A stretch of 64,000 bases of DNA from Fistulifera solaris (GCA_030295235.1 AP026167.1:868001-932000), one strand, 5' to 3'. Counted from the first letter of the stretch, positions 33,912 through 45,590 are shown. Translations and numbers: made by a program. Notes: generated by a model not told the origin, from the letters alone.

Positions 33912-36649
33912 TTAGAAGAATTCCAGACACTGCGGACATTTGCCAACACAATTGGTCCAGGCACATCGTTCTGCCCAGGGATACGTATCGCTGCTTTTGC
34001 ACTCCGCTGGACATGTTTCGTCCGTAATACACTCGCTGCACTGTGCGCAAGAATCCCAAACGCATTTGGTGGGCCATGGTTCTTCGGATGTTTTGCACCA
34101 GTCGCGACACACTCCGTACTTTGACATTAAAAACGGATCGAATGACAAATACTTCCTAGTGTTGGGCCATTCCTCCCATTTCACGTTAATGGGCGTTCGT
34201 GCGTGACACAAATGCACAACGTACAAGTCACGCAATACACTCATGGAAAACCCACCACGGTCAAGTTCTTGGAACCACGACACTTTGTCGTAGCCGTACC
34301 CTCGAATACCCGTCCAAAAGCGAGGCACCACCGGTATGTAACCAATCACGTATGGCTCGTACTGATGCTCCCACTTGATGGGATAATGGGTCGATTCGGT
34401 GAAGGTGTACCACTTTTCGGCGTTACTTGCTCTCTGATTGAGTGGTTCTATATCAGAGTAGATGACCCAGGCCGTCTTCTCCCCTATCATGCGAACGAGA
34501 TCTTGCTTCGACGCGGGTAAATTGCTTTCGGTGGCGTCCACTTCTGGTGCTTGACTGACGCCACCAGGGCACACTTCAAACGCCGGTAACACAAACAAGC
34601 TTCGACTGTGGTGCATGTCTTGAAGCATCTGAGGGTTGTTCTTGAACAACTCGCGCGTTGTGGCGAAGGAATTGGGAGGAACGATCAGATCCACGTCGAG
34701 CAACAAGAAGTAATCCGTGCCAGTGTTTTCCATGCCGAGATTACGCAATGCATTGTAGGGATAGGTCCACTGCATGGTAGGCTCCGGATACGGCGAAAAA
34801 TCAACAATCTTTTCCATCAAAATGTGAACGTTGCTTTCACGTAGATGCCACGCGATAGTGTAATTCGAAAGCCAGTCCGCGATTATTTCGACATCTTCGG
34901 CGCTCTGTATGTAGAGTGCAATGGAACCGGGCCCATTCCATTTTCGCAAATTGATGATCAAATTGGCGAGTTTGCCATGACTTGCGGAAGCTTGCATGGT
35001 AAGGACAACTTGCTCAGAATTTTCCACGTCGACTTTGCGAGGAACAAAGTTAACGATTGATTTGCTCAGCGGAGTAGTCGAGTTCAACGAATACGCATCG
35101 GCTTCTAGCTTTTCCCACTGTTCCATGAGCTGGTCTTTGTGTGTTCTTGGAGTCCACACCTTTTCCGTTAACATTTTCTCGCGCCACCAGATTTCCCAGT
35201 CTTTTGTAAGACTGCGATTTGTCAAGTCGTGAATGGTCTCTTCCATGGCTTCTACAGAAGCCCGACTTTTGGTCTTCACAATATCGTGAGTGCTTCCATC
35301 TTTCGTCAAGCGACTGTCGCAAGTGGCTCGGGCCCACCAATACTCGGTCTCGTACTTGACCATGATGCCTTTATGCTCTTGACCGCCGGCGAAAAAGCCA
35401 TCTATTTGTGCACATGGTGCCAATGATAGCAAACACGTGAGAATGAGAAATACCTCGACAATCTTTGACGATAATCACGCACACACAATGACTCATCATG
35501 CTACTTACATGGAACGTCACCCGTGCGTCTCATATCTCCATCTTTAGCCATGCACGTGAACATGTTGCGAGGCGTACGACTAAGCTTCAGATTGTGATAA
35601 TTCCAAGCCGCCAGGAGCAAATGTTCGGGGGATTCGATCTCGTAAAATGTTTTGTTGGAATATTCATTTCGCAGAAACGGAGGAAGAACATCTAAAGCAC
35701 TGAGGATGTCGTTTTTGGATGCCACAAAGTTGCGATCGTTGATAGCTCCCCAATCCTCGCCTTCCGGTACAACGATGGTGTCTTTCGGTAAAGTGGAAAG
35801 ATCGTAAGGACACATGTAAAACTGATCGGTGCGTGTCACAACGAAGCGGTCGTATTGCTCCAACATGTTGTGCTCAACGATGTGCTGCGCTAACCAGTAG
35901 CGCATCATGTTCTGGATGGCTCCGGACGTTTTATGGCCCTTGACACCTCCTAGGACACCAGCTTCTCTTGCCCTTCCCTGAACACGTGGTTCTACTTCTT
36001 CTCTCCATCCTGGGATGTTCAAAGTATCTGAGCGTCAACGAGAGTAAGTGTATAGTTAGACACGCTCGTTATTGATGAGTTCGACTCTTGCAATCACGGG
36101 TAACCGCTTACCTAGAGCATCGCCCCAATCTTCATATTCCTTTTCACGAAAGACATATTTGGCTCGTTTCCACAGAGACGCATCGTTGTACTTGTCGTCA
36201 CTGGAGCCCACAACAAGTCCCAAATCAGCACTATTATAATCAAGGACGTTCTTGTACAGCGATTCCCACGCCGGCTCTCCACAACGAAGGTTTCCGATCA
36301 AGAAAACAATAGTGCGATTGCCTGGAGCTCGTAGAAATCTTTGTTGCGTAATGACACCACTCATAAGCACACCATGGCTTACGATAGCCGCAATCCCAGC
36401 AATGAAAAGAACTTGCAACAACATAAATCGACGTTTCGGTGGCGCACGCCTCTTCGGCGGTGATTGCTCTCCTGAGAGATGCTTGCGCCGACGGAGTGGA
36501 GACGAGGGAACCTCCGAGAAGTTTACATCATTGTCGTCGTAACTATCCGAGAATTCCGTGCAACACATTGTTTCATCTTCCTCGTCGGTCTTTTTAGGAT
36601 CGTTTTTGGGACTATTGTAAGGAGACATGCTGTATCGTTTAGGAATCAT
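33912..36649 (-). CDS. Two-domain glycosyltransferase: N-terminal GT-like domain fused to GT49, three exons, 848 aa
   Basis: Exons are 36649-36112, 36027-35509 and 35401-33912, with phases that join exactly as WGDAL/DTLNIPGWREE and GDVP/YGFFAGGQEHKG. The N-terminus is acidic and basic with an anchor (FMLLQVLFIAGIAAIVSHGV). Residues about 110-390 hold a separate domain: RTIVFLIGNLRCGEPAWESL, RFVVTRTDQFYMCPYDLSTL, VVPEGEDWGAINDRNFVASK and EHLLLAAWNYHNLKL. This reads like a nucleotide-sugar transferase fold (a D near a strand, then P-x-G-E-D-W-G-A-I-x-D-R). The C-terminal about 460 residues are GT49, with YFLLLDVDLIVPPNSF, YEPYVIGYIPVVPRFWTGIR, GYGYDKVSWFQEL and the same Cys-rich tail as the neighbour. 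Like animal LARGE it carries two transferase-like domains, but the N-terminal one is not GT8. Same-strand tandem with the shorter paralogue. Confidence 0.85.
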
Positions 36650-36898
36650 TAAGGTATGAGGGCGGGCAAAGGCAATCGTTCAACAGGGTTCGACTCCGCT
36701 TATCATGTGGAATGAAGGCGAATAATACCAGGTAATAATAGTAGTAGATGAGAGTGTTTTATGTTTTATGGCAAGATATGTCGCTGGAGTTTGGCTACAA
36801 AGTGCAATGTTCGCGTTCACGAATGAAGAAGGAGTCTGTCGCGTGCATTATTGCCTCCACTTTCAAGACGGATTATCTTCAATGGAGACGGAGACTAA

Positions 36899-36939
36899 GG
36901 CTTGTTCTTATCAGTGCACATGTGCAGCATATTTGCACA
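36899..36939 (+). repeat. Left terminal inverted repeat of the Harbinger element
   Basis: Begins GGCTTGTTCTTATCAGTGCA and continues CATGTGCAGCATATTTGCACA. About 34 of 41 positions match the reverse complement of the right end. It contains an internal TGCACATGTGCA palindrome. Confidence 0.88.
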
Positions 36940-37272
36940 TATTTTTCGAACTAACCCGGAAATGCGCGCCCGTCGGCCATTTTTTCGTGTGCACCGGCTC
37001 GATTAAAATTGCAAAACTCATCAATTATTTATAATTATGCACATCCTTGCACATCGTTGGGAGTCTTGCACACGGATAATTTACGATCGTTCACGAATGC
37101 TTCTTAACAAAAAAAACAACGCAAAATTTTTCGTCCCTATTTCCATTTCGGCTTGCTCTCTTGTTTGCCATCCCCCAGCGCGTTCTTCCGACCAACGTTT
37201 GCTCTCAGAACAACAGTAAATCGTTTGTGGTACTGCATTTACCCTCATAATATAGCCCCATCGGTCAAGAAA

Positions 37273-38950
37273 ATGTCGGCAAGACTCAAGAAACATCCTG
37301 TGACAGGCCATCCCACGAAAGGGAATGCTAATAAGCCAGTGAAAAACAAGACAAAGACGGCCGCAACGGTGAAAACCAAAGCTCCGGCCGCAAAGGGAAA
37401 GCCGAAGAAGGCTGCCCCCTCAATGGAAGTGATGTTCACAGCACCCACTGAAGACCGGTCTGGCAAGGTCAAAAAGGTTATTGTGATCTCGGACATCCGA
37501 GATGCCAAAACCGCCACTTTGAACTTCGCAATCATTACAGGTGCGTAAAGTGTGGCTTTCAATTGCACAACAGTGAATTTGGCTGTGGGCATCCATACTC
37601 GACGGCCAGCGGGCCATGTAATTTGCCCTGATGGATTTGGTTGCGATTTGGGAAGGAAGATTCCTGCAAGAGGAAATCTTTCTTCGGATGACTCAACGAT
37701 GGCGATTCGTTTACTCCACAGGTAACCCATGTCAAACGTTCTGTGGCTCCGACTTGATGACTCTTCTGATGAATCTGAATCTGAAATGGAGGACTGGGAT
37801 TTGGGACGCTTGCATAGGAAGCGTCCACCGCGAAACTCCAATGCTTCGCGAACTTGTGCCCTTAAATGATGGGGAGTTTCCCATTCCGGATCCTTCTGAT
37901 GATGATCAGACCACTGATGGCAAGCCAGCAGCTAAGGAGACCGGGTCGAAGAAAACATCATCCGCCAGCAAGACGAAGAAATCATCGCCCACAGACTCTG
38001 ACGTTCCCGACAGTGACGGAAAACCTGTCAACTCTTTTTTCCGACTTTATTTTGACACCGACGGAAAGGTTGTGGGTTACGACAATAAGACCTGGAAAGA
38101 AATCTCTGCCCAAGCAATGCGCACTATTGTTTCACAATGCACTGGAATGGGTACGGCGCGAGTATGCCTAAACACGAAATGATCCAAGCCATGGAGAAGG
38201 AATATGACGAATGGGATCAAATGGGCCGCCCGCCACCCGGCAATAATCTTGGAAGACACGGAAAACAGAAAGTTTAAGCCCGATAAAGCAACTGCTAACT
38301 GCAAGATGCGTTTGTTCAATGTTGTCTTCTCAGCCCGATCATGTGAGCGACTTAGAGAACTTGATGAAGAAGGGTGATGGAAGGGACAACCAAGACATTG
38401 CAATGGCAAAGCATCAACAGTGGTTCTGGAGACCCGTGCGTGAGTCTTATGTTGATTCGATAGAAGAATATGGAATAAACAAGTACGAAGACAACGAGTA
38501 CTTCAAGGATCGCCCGGTCTTGATCTTAATCACTTCTGTGAGCATCCTTGGAAGAAGTTCGCGGAGATGTGGAAAGCGTGTTGTGCGGAATACAATAGAC
38601 ACAAGAAGAACTACACTGCATCCGGGCAGCACTCGAATGACTTCTATCAGTTCACAAACGGTAATCTTGTCATGTATTACTTTCATTTGTGCTTGAGAGA
38701 TAAACCTAACGTTATTGACGTCGTTGAGGCCGATCTTCCAGACCAAGAAGGACTAAACGGTAATGCGTACATAACAGTGGCAGCTGGAAACAAGCGGAAA
38801 AAGGAAACTGCTTTCACGGATATCTTGAAGGAGTTGGTCGATCGAGAACCGGAATCATCGGAAATCAAGGAACTGGTTGAGTTTCACAAGCAGTCGCATG
38901 AATTGGAGATCAAAAAGTTGCAATTTGCTCAATCAACTTCACGATCTTGA
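37273..38950 (+). pseudogene. Harbinger second gene (DNA-binding accessory protein), broken
   Basis: The first open segment starts at the ATG at 37273 with a Lys/Ala-rich tail (KNKTKTAATVKTKAPAAKGK). A possible GTGCGT donor follows at about 37541. Later segments are an acidic, Ser/Lys-rich linker (SDDDQTTDGKPAAKETGSKK), a folded piece (FFRLYFDTDGKVVGYDNKTW), and a C-terminal part with WKKFAEMWKACCAEYNRHKK, NDFYQFTNGNLVMYYFHLCL and a coiled, charged end. It spans at least three frames. Harbinger elements carry a MYB/SANT-like partner that takes the transposase to DNA. I infer that role from position and do not see a clear MYB repeat. Confidence 0.7.
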
Positions 38951-39242
38951 AGAAGAGCCGGCGTCAAGAAGAGAAGAGAGCCGCATTATGGGAAGAACTC
39001 AAGAGACGTAGACAATCGTCTTGAACGATTGTTTGTCATACTTGACAACGATCCTCCGCAACACCGTGTGGAGTATTACAGAAGCGATTTGACGACGTAT
39101 ATGAATAGGAAAGAGGAGCTTAAAGCTATTCTGTTTCCAAAAGCCGATAACGATCCTACACATAAAGCGGTTTAAAGAATACCATAACCTATGTAATGAC
39201 AGTTAAACTTACTCAAATTAGTATCCACCATTTCTAGTCAGG

Positions 39243-40496
39243 TTACGGGCGGTTCGGGCTACCCCTTTTCAATGATCTTGTCGACGATTGCTTGCCGAAC
39301 AAGGTTGGAATTTCTTTGCGGGCGACCTGCGGCAGAGCGTTCCAAGTTTGCAGGCTTTCGCTTGCTGCTGGTCGGCGCCTACCTTGTGGGCTATCAAAGT
39401 AGGTGTGGGCCATGTCCTTTTGGTCAATACAAAAGTTATGTAGCCGAGCAATACACTGAATAAAAGTATAAATTCGGGTTTGTTTGATCAAGACCAAGGA
39501 CCGAAGTACACGCCAGCGTTGCGTCATCATACCAAACGCACATTCGATCTTCATCCGAAGCTGACTGAGAAAGTAATTGAAGTCGCTCTTTGATCGATCA
39601 GATCTCTGTGAGCCAGTAAAAGGAGTCAAAACCTTTGTTGAACACGTGTACGCACTATCCGCCACTATATATTTCCAATACGGTAGGTTAGCAACCAACT
39701 TTGGCAACTGGGTGCTGTTGAAGGCTCGACTATCACTGCAACTCCCAACCCCCCAGTATCTATAAAGAGAAAACGAGATCTTTCATCGCACACAGCTTGT
39801 ATGTTGACTCCGTGCACGAACTGTAATGACCAGAAAAAATGAGCCATGGCCGTTTTAGTTTCCGAACTATAAGGAGCTCTTGTCTCTAAATGGTATCCAT
39901 CGAGGCACCCAACACATCCACTCATTATTCCATGCGAGGAAATGTTCTTGAACTTCTTAGCTGCTTCGTCTATTTCGGTCGGAGTCGGGAAAATGTAGTT
40001 TCAGGGCGTCACATCTGACTATCGCCTGCATCACTTTATGGAGCAATCGGTAAAATGACTGCATGCTGAGACCCATTTGATCGCTCACGTCGATGTATGA
40101 CCCGCCAGCAAGCCAGCGTGAGGAGCATGTGAACCTGTACCTCAACTGGGATTGGCTTAGTTCCTGCTATCCCAGAAGAATAATGAAGCGGGAAGGTGAG
40201 GCGAAATCAAGTCGACCAACAACAAAAATGACTGGATCTGCATCCTGTTCTTTCGGGAAAACTGTTTCTCGGATTGTCTCATTAGCCGTTGAACATAGAG
40301 ATCCCAGTCCATACGTTCATAGACTACCTTGGGTTCTCTTGCTTTTAAAACAATACTGGCGGCTAGCATCAATTTCCTTAGAAGCTTCTTTCGAGCAACG
40401 TATTTCAACATTATGCACTCCTCCAGAGTTTTCGAGGAAACGACTGGTTTTGGTCGTTTCCAATACCTTCATAGGCTTCGCGGTAGAGAGCTTCAT
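39243..40496 (-). pseudogene. Harbinger DDE transposase (DDE_Tnp_4 type), broken
   Basis: Reads from an ATG at 40496. Recognisable blocks in order are an N-terminal helical part (MDWDLYVQRLMRQSEKQFSR); WLAGGSYIDVSDQMGLSMQS with FYRLLHKVMQAI, the helix-turn-helix region; CVGCLDGYHLETRAPYS with the first catalytic Asp; HGVNIQAVCDERSRFLFID; the second Asp in a GSCSDSRAFNST block; and the third acidic residue in YIVADSAYTCSTKVLTPF. The end is SQLRMKIECAFGMMTQRWRV and RLHNFCID. Frame changes lie near 40150, near 40110 and at the C6 run 39749-39754. The last resembles the homopolymer errors in host genes. All three catalytic acids are visible. Confidence 0.82.
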
Positions 40497-40750
40497 GGTG
40501 TACAAATGAGAGAACATGAAGTTAAATAAATGGTCAAGCGCAATGCTAAAAACATTAGGCAAAAATAAAAACAAGAGCAGCAACTTGCGATGATATGCAC
40601 AACGGGGGAGAAATGAAAGCGGTATTATTATTTAAGAAATTTTATGTCTGCTATGACATAAAGAATGGTGTGCAGTTGCACAAGAAATGTGCACTGATAA
40701 GAAGGTGAGTTTTTGGGGCTTTTGCAATCCGATGGCAGGCCGGCGCGCGG

Positions 40751-40791
40751 TGTGCAGATGTGCTGCACATGTGCAGTGATAAGAACGTACC
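40751..40791 (-). repeat. Right terminal inverted repeat of the Harbinger element
   Basis: On the minus strand it reads GGTACGTTCTTATCACTGCA then CATGTGCAGCACATCTGCACA. A third, inner partial copy (TGTGCACTGATAAGAAGG) lies at about 40687-40705, a subterminal repeat. Confidence 0.88.
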
Positions 40792-40794
40792 TAA

Positions 40795-41865
40795 GGAGTT
40801 GGAATTAGTAATATGTCTTACTTACATATCAAGTAAAATCCGGTATAAAGCAGGGACTTTTCGACTCTATTTCGTACAGAATTCTATTGCCCAACTGTCT
40901 TCCATTCACGAATTCTGCTTCCCGGACTCCCCGGCTCTAAATAATGAGTACCGGTACCACTACCTCAGATGAAATTACGAAAATAAGTTTCGGATCGTTG
41001 TAAAAAAGTAGGCCCGGTGTGGTGTGTGCGATGTGCGAGTGTAGAGAGCAGAGAATGATGGAGAGAGTGGAGAGTGGAGGTAGCAAAATGCAGATTGCAG
41101 ATGGTGTTGCAGTGGAAAGCGGAGGGAAAGAGAGTGCTCGGTGCTCGGTGCTCCCTGCTTGTTTTACTGGACTGAAGAGTCGTGAGTCGCGAGGCTTGGA
41201 GTCTTTCGCTTCTCCCTAGCATCTCTCGAGAGGAGTCGAGAGGAGCATGGAGTGTATCATGCACATGCACATGCACCGCACCGGTACCAGACAGAGACCT
41301 CTACTAGAGAGACACATACAATAGAAACCCCTCTCTCCAGACTCCAGAGAACTGTAATAAAGCTCTTGTGAGGTATGGAGGCGACAAAGCCTAACAACAG
41401 GAAAAAGATTCGGAGTATTTGTGATAGCTATCCTTTGGAGTTATGAGGTGACGCGACGAATGAAGATCATCGGTTGAATCGAACGGTTTCGATCTCGAGT
41501 TTTGATTCCGCAGTTGTAGATGGTTAAAACTTGTTTTCCGCATAAAAAGATTTCGCGTGTAGTATTTGGTCGGTGCCATGTTCATAGCTCATAGCGCATA
41601 GCCTCGTTTCGTCTTCTACTCGACCTCCTTGCTTTCCTGGCGGAGGAGCACGTGGCAACGTATCCGCCATCCGTATGTAATACAGTACAGAACAATAAAA
41701 TAAGTGTTGTTAAACGGCAAATGGCAAAGCCCAAGAATATAGCAAGATTGGTGGATTGACTTGATTGATTTCGAAATTCGAAATCCAACCAAGCGATCAG
41801 CGATCGCGATGTGGCCAGGTTGCGACTTGGTACCGATTGAGAGCCGAATACATGAGACCGTCGTA
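40795..41865. other. Intergenic between the transposon and the 2H phosphoesterase
   Basis: No supported gene. It contains purine-rich stretches (GAGAGTGGAGAGTGGAGG near 41060) and a CATGCACATGCACATGCACC repeat near 41257-41276. A 64-codon minus-strand ATG frame at 41391-41585 has no recognisable motif. Confidence 0.45.
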
Positions 41866-42938
41866 CTATTGTATTTGTTCCAAAGATTCTCGCTTTGCCT
41901 TGCGTTCCGCACGCTTCGCGGCAATACTTTTGGGAGTGTCCAGAACGCGCGGTGATGGCGACCTACACCCACGCGATCTCCGATGTCGACCACGTCGATT
42001 CCTTTCTCGCTTCATGATCTTTCTTGCTTCCTTTACCCATTCGTATTCTTCCGTCGGCATTTGCTGAAAAGGACCTTCCATGATTTGCGTTATTCGGTTC
42101 TCTCCCAAAGGCAAACTAGCTATGCGCTTGAATTGTCCCCCGCCTACATCACCTTGTCGATGCATCAAATATATTTCCTCGACCCAGAACTGTAAGGAGT
42201 CGTCTTTAGGCCACCAAGCAGTAGAACTCAACATATTCTGTGCGGCTTGAGCTTCGGACCGCGAAGCAAAATGACTTAACGTCATGTGCGGCTTGAAACC
42301 ACCGTCTTCACCCACTAGTCGTTGCTCATTACAAAAGGATATTGTTCTTCCAGTAAACGCTGCAATCTCATTATCGGCACTTCCTTGATTGATGCGTTGT
42401 CCGCGTCGGTCCTCTCGCTCGAAGAAGACGGATCTAACCATAAAACACCTCGATTCGACCCTCCAAAAGTGCCAAATTGATTCAATTGAACCTGAAATGG
42501 CTCCACTCGGCGACAAGCAGCTTCCAAGCGTCGTAGGATATCTGAATCGATCACTGCCCTGTCACTAGGGTCGTTCGTCGCGACATAAGGATCACAAAAA
42601 GGATAGAGTAGATTGACATGGGGAGGCCATCGATAGAAACCAGCATCACGGAGTTCAGTACGTGCACGCGTGAGTATTTGCCATATGCGTTCTTCACGTT
42701 CCGGCGGAACCAAACAAACTGTGAAATGATGAAATTTGGGAGGAGATTCGGACGTCGTCGCTGTCATCCGTCGGTCACTTCGTTGTGCCGTTTTGTAGGC
42801 GAAATTGGCAACGAAAGCTCTAGAAAAAGGAATGGTAGTTATTAAACGGCCGAAAAGCAAAGTATGAATAAATAAGATAGGTTTCATAGATGCCAGAAAG
42901 GAAGAAATAAATACTGGTAGTATGAAAGATGAATGCAT
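41866..42938 (-). CDS. 2H phosphoesterase (LigT/2'-5' RNA ligase-like), about 357 aa (frame break)
   Basis: ATG at 42938. The hydrophobic N-terminus (SSFILPVFISSFLASMKPIL) suggests a signal or organelle presequence. After it comes FHHFTVCLVPPEREERIWQI, the first 2H half, with its signature His in WPPHVNLLYPF (H-x-N in place of the usual H-x-T). The second half carries the canonical KPHMTLSHF (H-x-T). The two are separated by about 110 residues, as in the 2H superfamily, whose members act on 2'-5' linkages, cyclic phosphates or oligoadenylates. The tail is Arg/Ser-rich (RNRRGRHRRSRGCRSPSPRV). Frame changes at A4 (42333-42336, plus strand). One added base gives QYPFCNEQRLVGEDGG and a total divisible by three. 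Confidence 0.82.
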
Positions 42939-43137
42939 TGAAGGAATGAATTAATTGCTTGAGGGGTAATGCTCTGCGGCGGTTGTTGATTGTTGAACGG
43001 CAAAACAATCCCGCCAATTTAGTCACGTGTCAAGTTTTCAATGCAACTACATTCTACTCCCGAGTACAATCTATTAGCTGTGTCGATGATCCGAGCTAGG
43101 GCTCGGACCGGGAGCAGTCAATATCAGAAACCCTGTC

Positions 43138-44825
43138 TTATTGCTCTCGTTTAAGTTTCATAGAGTCAAGTCTAAACGAAACATCCATGGCATGGGATAC
43201 GGCATCCTCAATTGCTGGTTTCAGAATACTGAATTCATCGAGATCCACAGCTTCCAAAAACTCACACAATACATCCATATGTTGTCACAAGAACAGCGCA
43301 ACGTACTGGTACGTTTCCAGTTTCTGTTCTACCAACGCCGTCGCCATCAGCACTGGCCGCAGTGCGGAATACGACTCTTTCAAAAGGCTTGCCGACTGGT
43401 GGCAGAAGCTCTTCAGCGCATTGAGTTTGTCGATGCCGTATCCATTCGAAATCCTTTCCTTAAACGAGTCGAGAACAGCAATGCTATGGTTCCGCGAAAG
43501 AAGTTTTTCAATCCAGGAGTAAAGAGGGTGCCATGGAACCTGTCGCCATCGTCGTCGTCGTCGTCATCATCGGAGGAATAGTCATCTGAAGGAAAGGTCA
43601 CGAGAAAAGTTCGCAGTGATTCTTGCTCTTCCATAGTCTGGAAAAGACTCTCTAGAGGAAGACCCCAATTCAGGTAACGATGGCAACGGCTCAAATCGAG
43701 ACAAGTCAAGTTTGTATTGATCTTCTTGATAACACCGTTCAACGCTGCGGCAACAAAAGTGAGGAGATAGAATTGGAATGCATCCATGTCTTCATGCCAA
43801 AACGTAAATGAAAAACGAAGTCATTCAAAATGACCCAAACGCGCCACCCATTCCAGCAATTAAATAAAAGGCGATCCCAGTCTCTCCACCCATGCAAGGA
43901 AATTTTGAGACTTAGATCCTTTGCCACAGTGTCAAGCAACTGGAAATCCTTGGACTGAAATTGGGCCGAAAATGGTTTATTTAACAACGAAAATGGAAGC
44001 AGCATGTAGCTTTACGAATAAATCCAGTTGTAAAAGCCGTCGTAGATTGTTTGTAGTAAAAGCCATTTGATCAAGATGTTCGATGCTCTAACGCATTGAC
44101 AAACGCTGTCACGCTGTGAATTTCTTGCAGAGTACCAGCTTCAACGGGTACGGTTGCGACGCTAGAACAACGGATTTCTCTGGGGTAAAAGATACCAGCC
44201 CCAATACAGGCCTTCCGTTTTGGATTTGAGTCTAGTATATGAGTGAGTTGTTTTGCTTTTAAAGCAGTGAAATCAAAATCGAGGATGTTTGTCTTCCTCG
44301 TACTTGTAGAAGACACTAAGCTTTGCATTTTTCATCGTTACCTTGAAGCGACACAAAGAAGGAGGCGGTTTCGGCGATTGCTGCGTCGGTCGTTCCATAA
44401 ATATGGAATAGTTTCTCTCGGCCTTTTCCACCAAACAAGAATCTCCTCGTTTGCAAGCCAAAGGAACTCCGTACGTCGAAATGACGGTTTCATTTTCCCA
44501 CCAAATGGCGATTTCTTCATCTTCCCTTCCACTCAAAGTCACTGTTAATAGTCGGATCTCGCAGCAACTGATACAGGAGTTGATCGACGCCTGACCAGAA
44601 TGTCATTTGTTGTGACGAAAATTCTTTCTTTCTTGTTACTTGCTCCATTTTTGATTCCCTTCTCCAAATTGCGATCCGGAAGTGAATAGAGTTGTTTGAG
44701 ATTGCCGGAAGAATCATAAGGTAATAGCAAATCTCTTCGATTATAATGTTGGAATAGAAATAATAATCGACCGATGTGCTTTCTAAAGGATCGCAACGAT
44801 GAGCAAAATCAGGCAACCACTCCAT
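43138..44825 (-). pseudogene. Decayed member of a diatom multigene family (DFTALKAKQLTHILDSN type)
   Basis: Pieces of one protein appear in order in several minus-strand frames: MTFWSGVDQLLYQLLRDPTI; EIAIWWENETVISTYGVPLA; PPPSLCRFKVTMKNAKLSVF; ILDFDFTALKAKQLTHILDS; an LRR-like middle (NTNLTCLDLSRCHRYLNWG, ESLRTFLVTFPSDDYSSDD); LLSRNHSIAVLDSFKERIS; and a C-terminus MDVLCEFLEAVDLDEFSI ending at 43138. I recall this arrangement from expanded diatom families of unknown function that contain leucine-rich-like repeats. At least five frame changes are present, including one of several bases near 44275 that a homopolymer slip does not explain. I therefore favour a real pseudogene over base errors. 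Confidence 0.6.
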
Positions 44826-45230
44826 CCATGCTGGTGGACCTTTTTGGATTTTTATTGCTCGCGAGGGAAGCGAGCGATGGGCAGACGCCGAAAAACGTCT
44901 TTCTCAATAAATTTTCGCGTTTCGTCGTTCGCACGACACTCCCATATTTTGTGGGTACGGTACGTTACAACGTCACAACACCAGGAAGTCGACAAACTAC
45001 TCCAAAGGAGAATACTTTCACTCAACAACTATCATCATCATTCATTATATGTTCTGAAAAAAAGCTCCCAATGACACAACAACATGAAACTCCTACACGG
45101 AATTCAAATTGACTCATGACCATCCTAGCTCGTTTCTCACTCATGCGCATCGGTACCCAGTCTTTAAGTAAAATTAATCGTTACATAGTCACACCCGTTT
45201 TCATACCAAACGCCCAGTGGAAACGGGTCT
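44826..45230. other. Intergenic
   Basis: No supported gene. A stray degenerate minisatellite unit (CTCCCATATTTTGTGGGTAC) lies near 44939. Confidence 0.45.
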
Positions 45231-45590
45231 GGGTAAGTGAAAACACCACACGCCCATATTTTCCGGGTACGTGAAAACACCACTCGCCCATATTTTCTAG
45301 GTACGTGAAAACACAGCACTCCCATATTTTCTGGGTAAGTGAAAACACCACTCGCCCACATTTTCTGGGTACGTTACAACACCACACGCCCATACTTTCC
45401 CGGTACGGTAGGTGAAAACACCACTCGTCCATATTTTCCGGGTACGTGAAAACACCACTCACCCATATTTTCTGGGTACGTGAAAACACAGCACTCCCAT
45501 ATTTTCTGGGTACGTGAAAACACCACACGCCCACATTTTCCGCGTACGTGAAAACACCACAGGCCCATATTTTCATGGTACAAGTACGTC
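45231..45590 (+). repeat. 34-bp minisatellite array, ten units
   Basis: Ten head-to-tail units close to ACGTGAAAACACCACTCGCC followed by CATATTTTCTGGGT. They differ at a few positions (CACTC/CACAC/CAGCACTC; one unit has a five-base insertion). Because 34 is not a multiple of three the array happens to stay open in one minus frame. I do not regard that frame as a gene. Confidence 0.9.

Larger units (their letters stand above)
36899..40791. mobile_element. Harbinger (PIF) DNA transposon with both ends
   Basis: The element is flanked by a TAA duplication (36896-36898 and 40792-40794), as expected for Harbinger. Its ends are inverted repeats of about 41 bases. Inside are a minus-strand DDE transposase and a plus-strand second gene, the usual two-gene arrangement. 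Total length 3893 bases. Both genes carry several frame changes, some at homopolymer runs, so the copy is either decayed or affected by the base-calling problem seen in host genes. Confidence 0.9.

Noticed and set aside
36660-36720. Possible tRNA (GGTTCGACTCC at about 36688)
   Set aside because: The supposed T-stem does not pair and no cloverleaf can be formed.
37245-37841. Minus-strand 198-codon open frame in the Harbinger element
   Set aside because: Antisense to the accessory gene; the hydrophobic residues come from the reverse complement of Lys/Ala codons.
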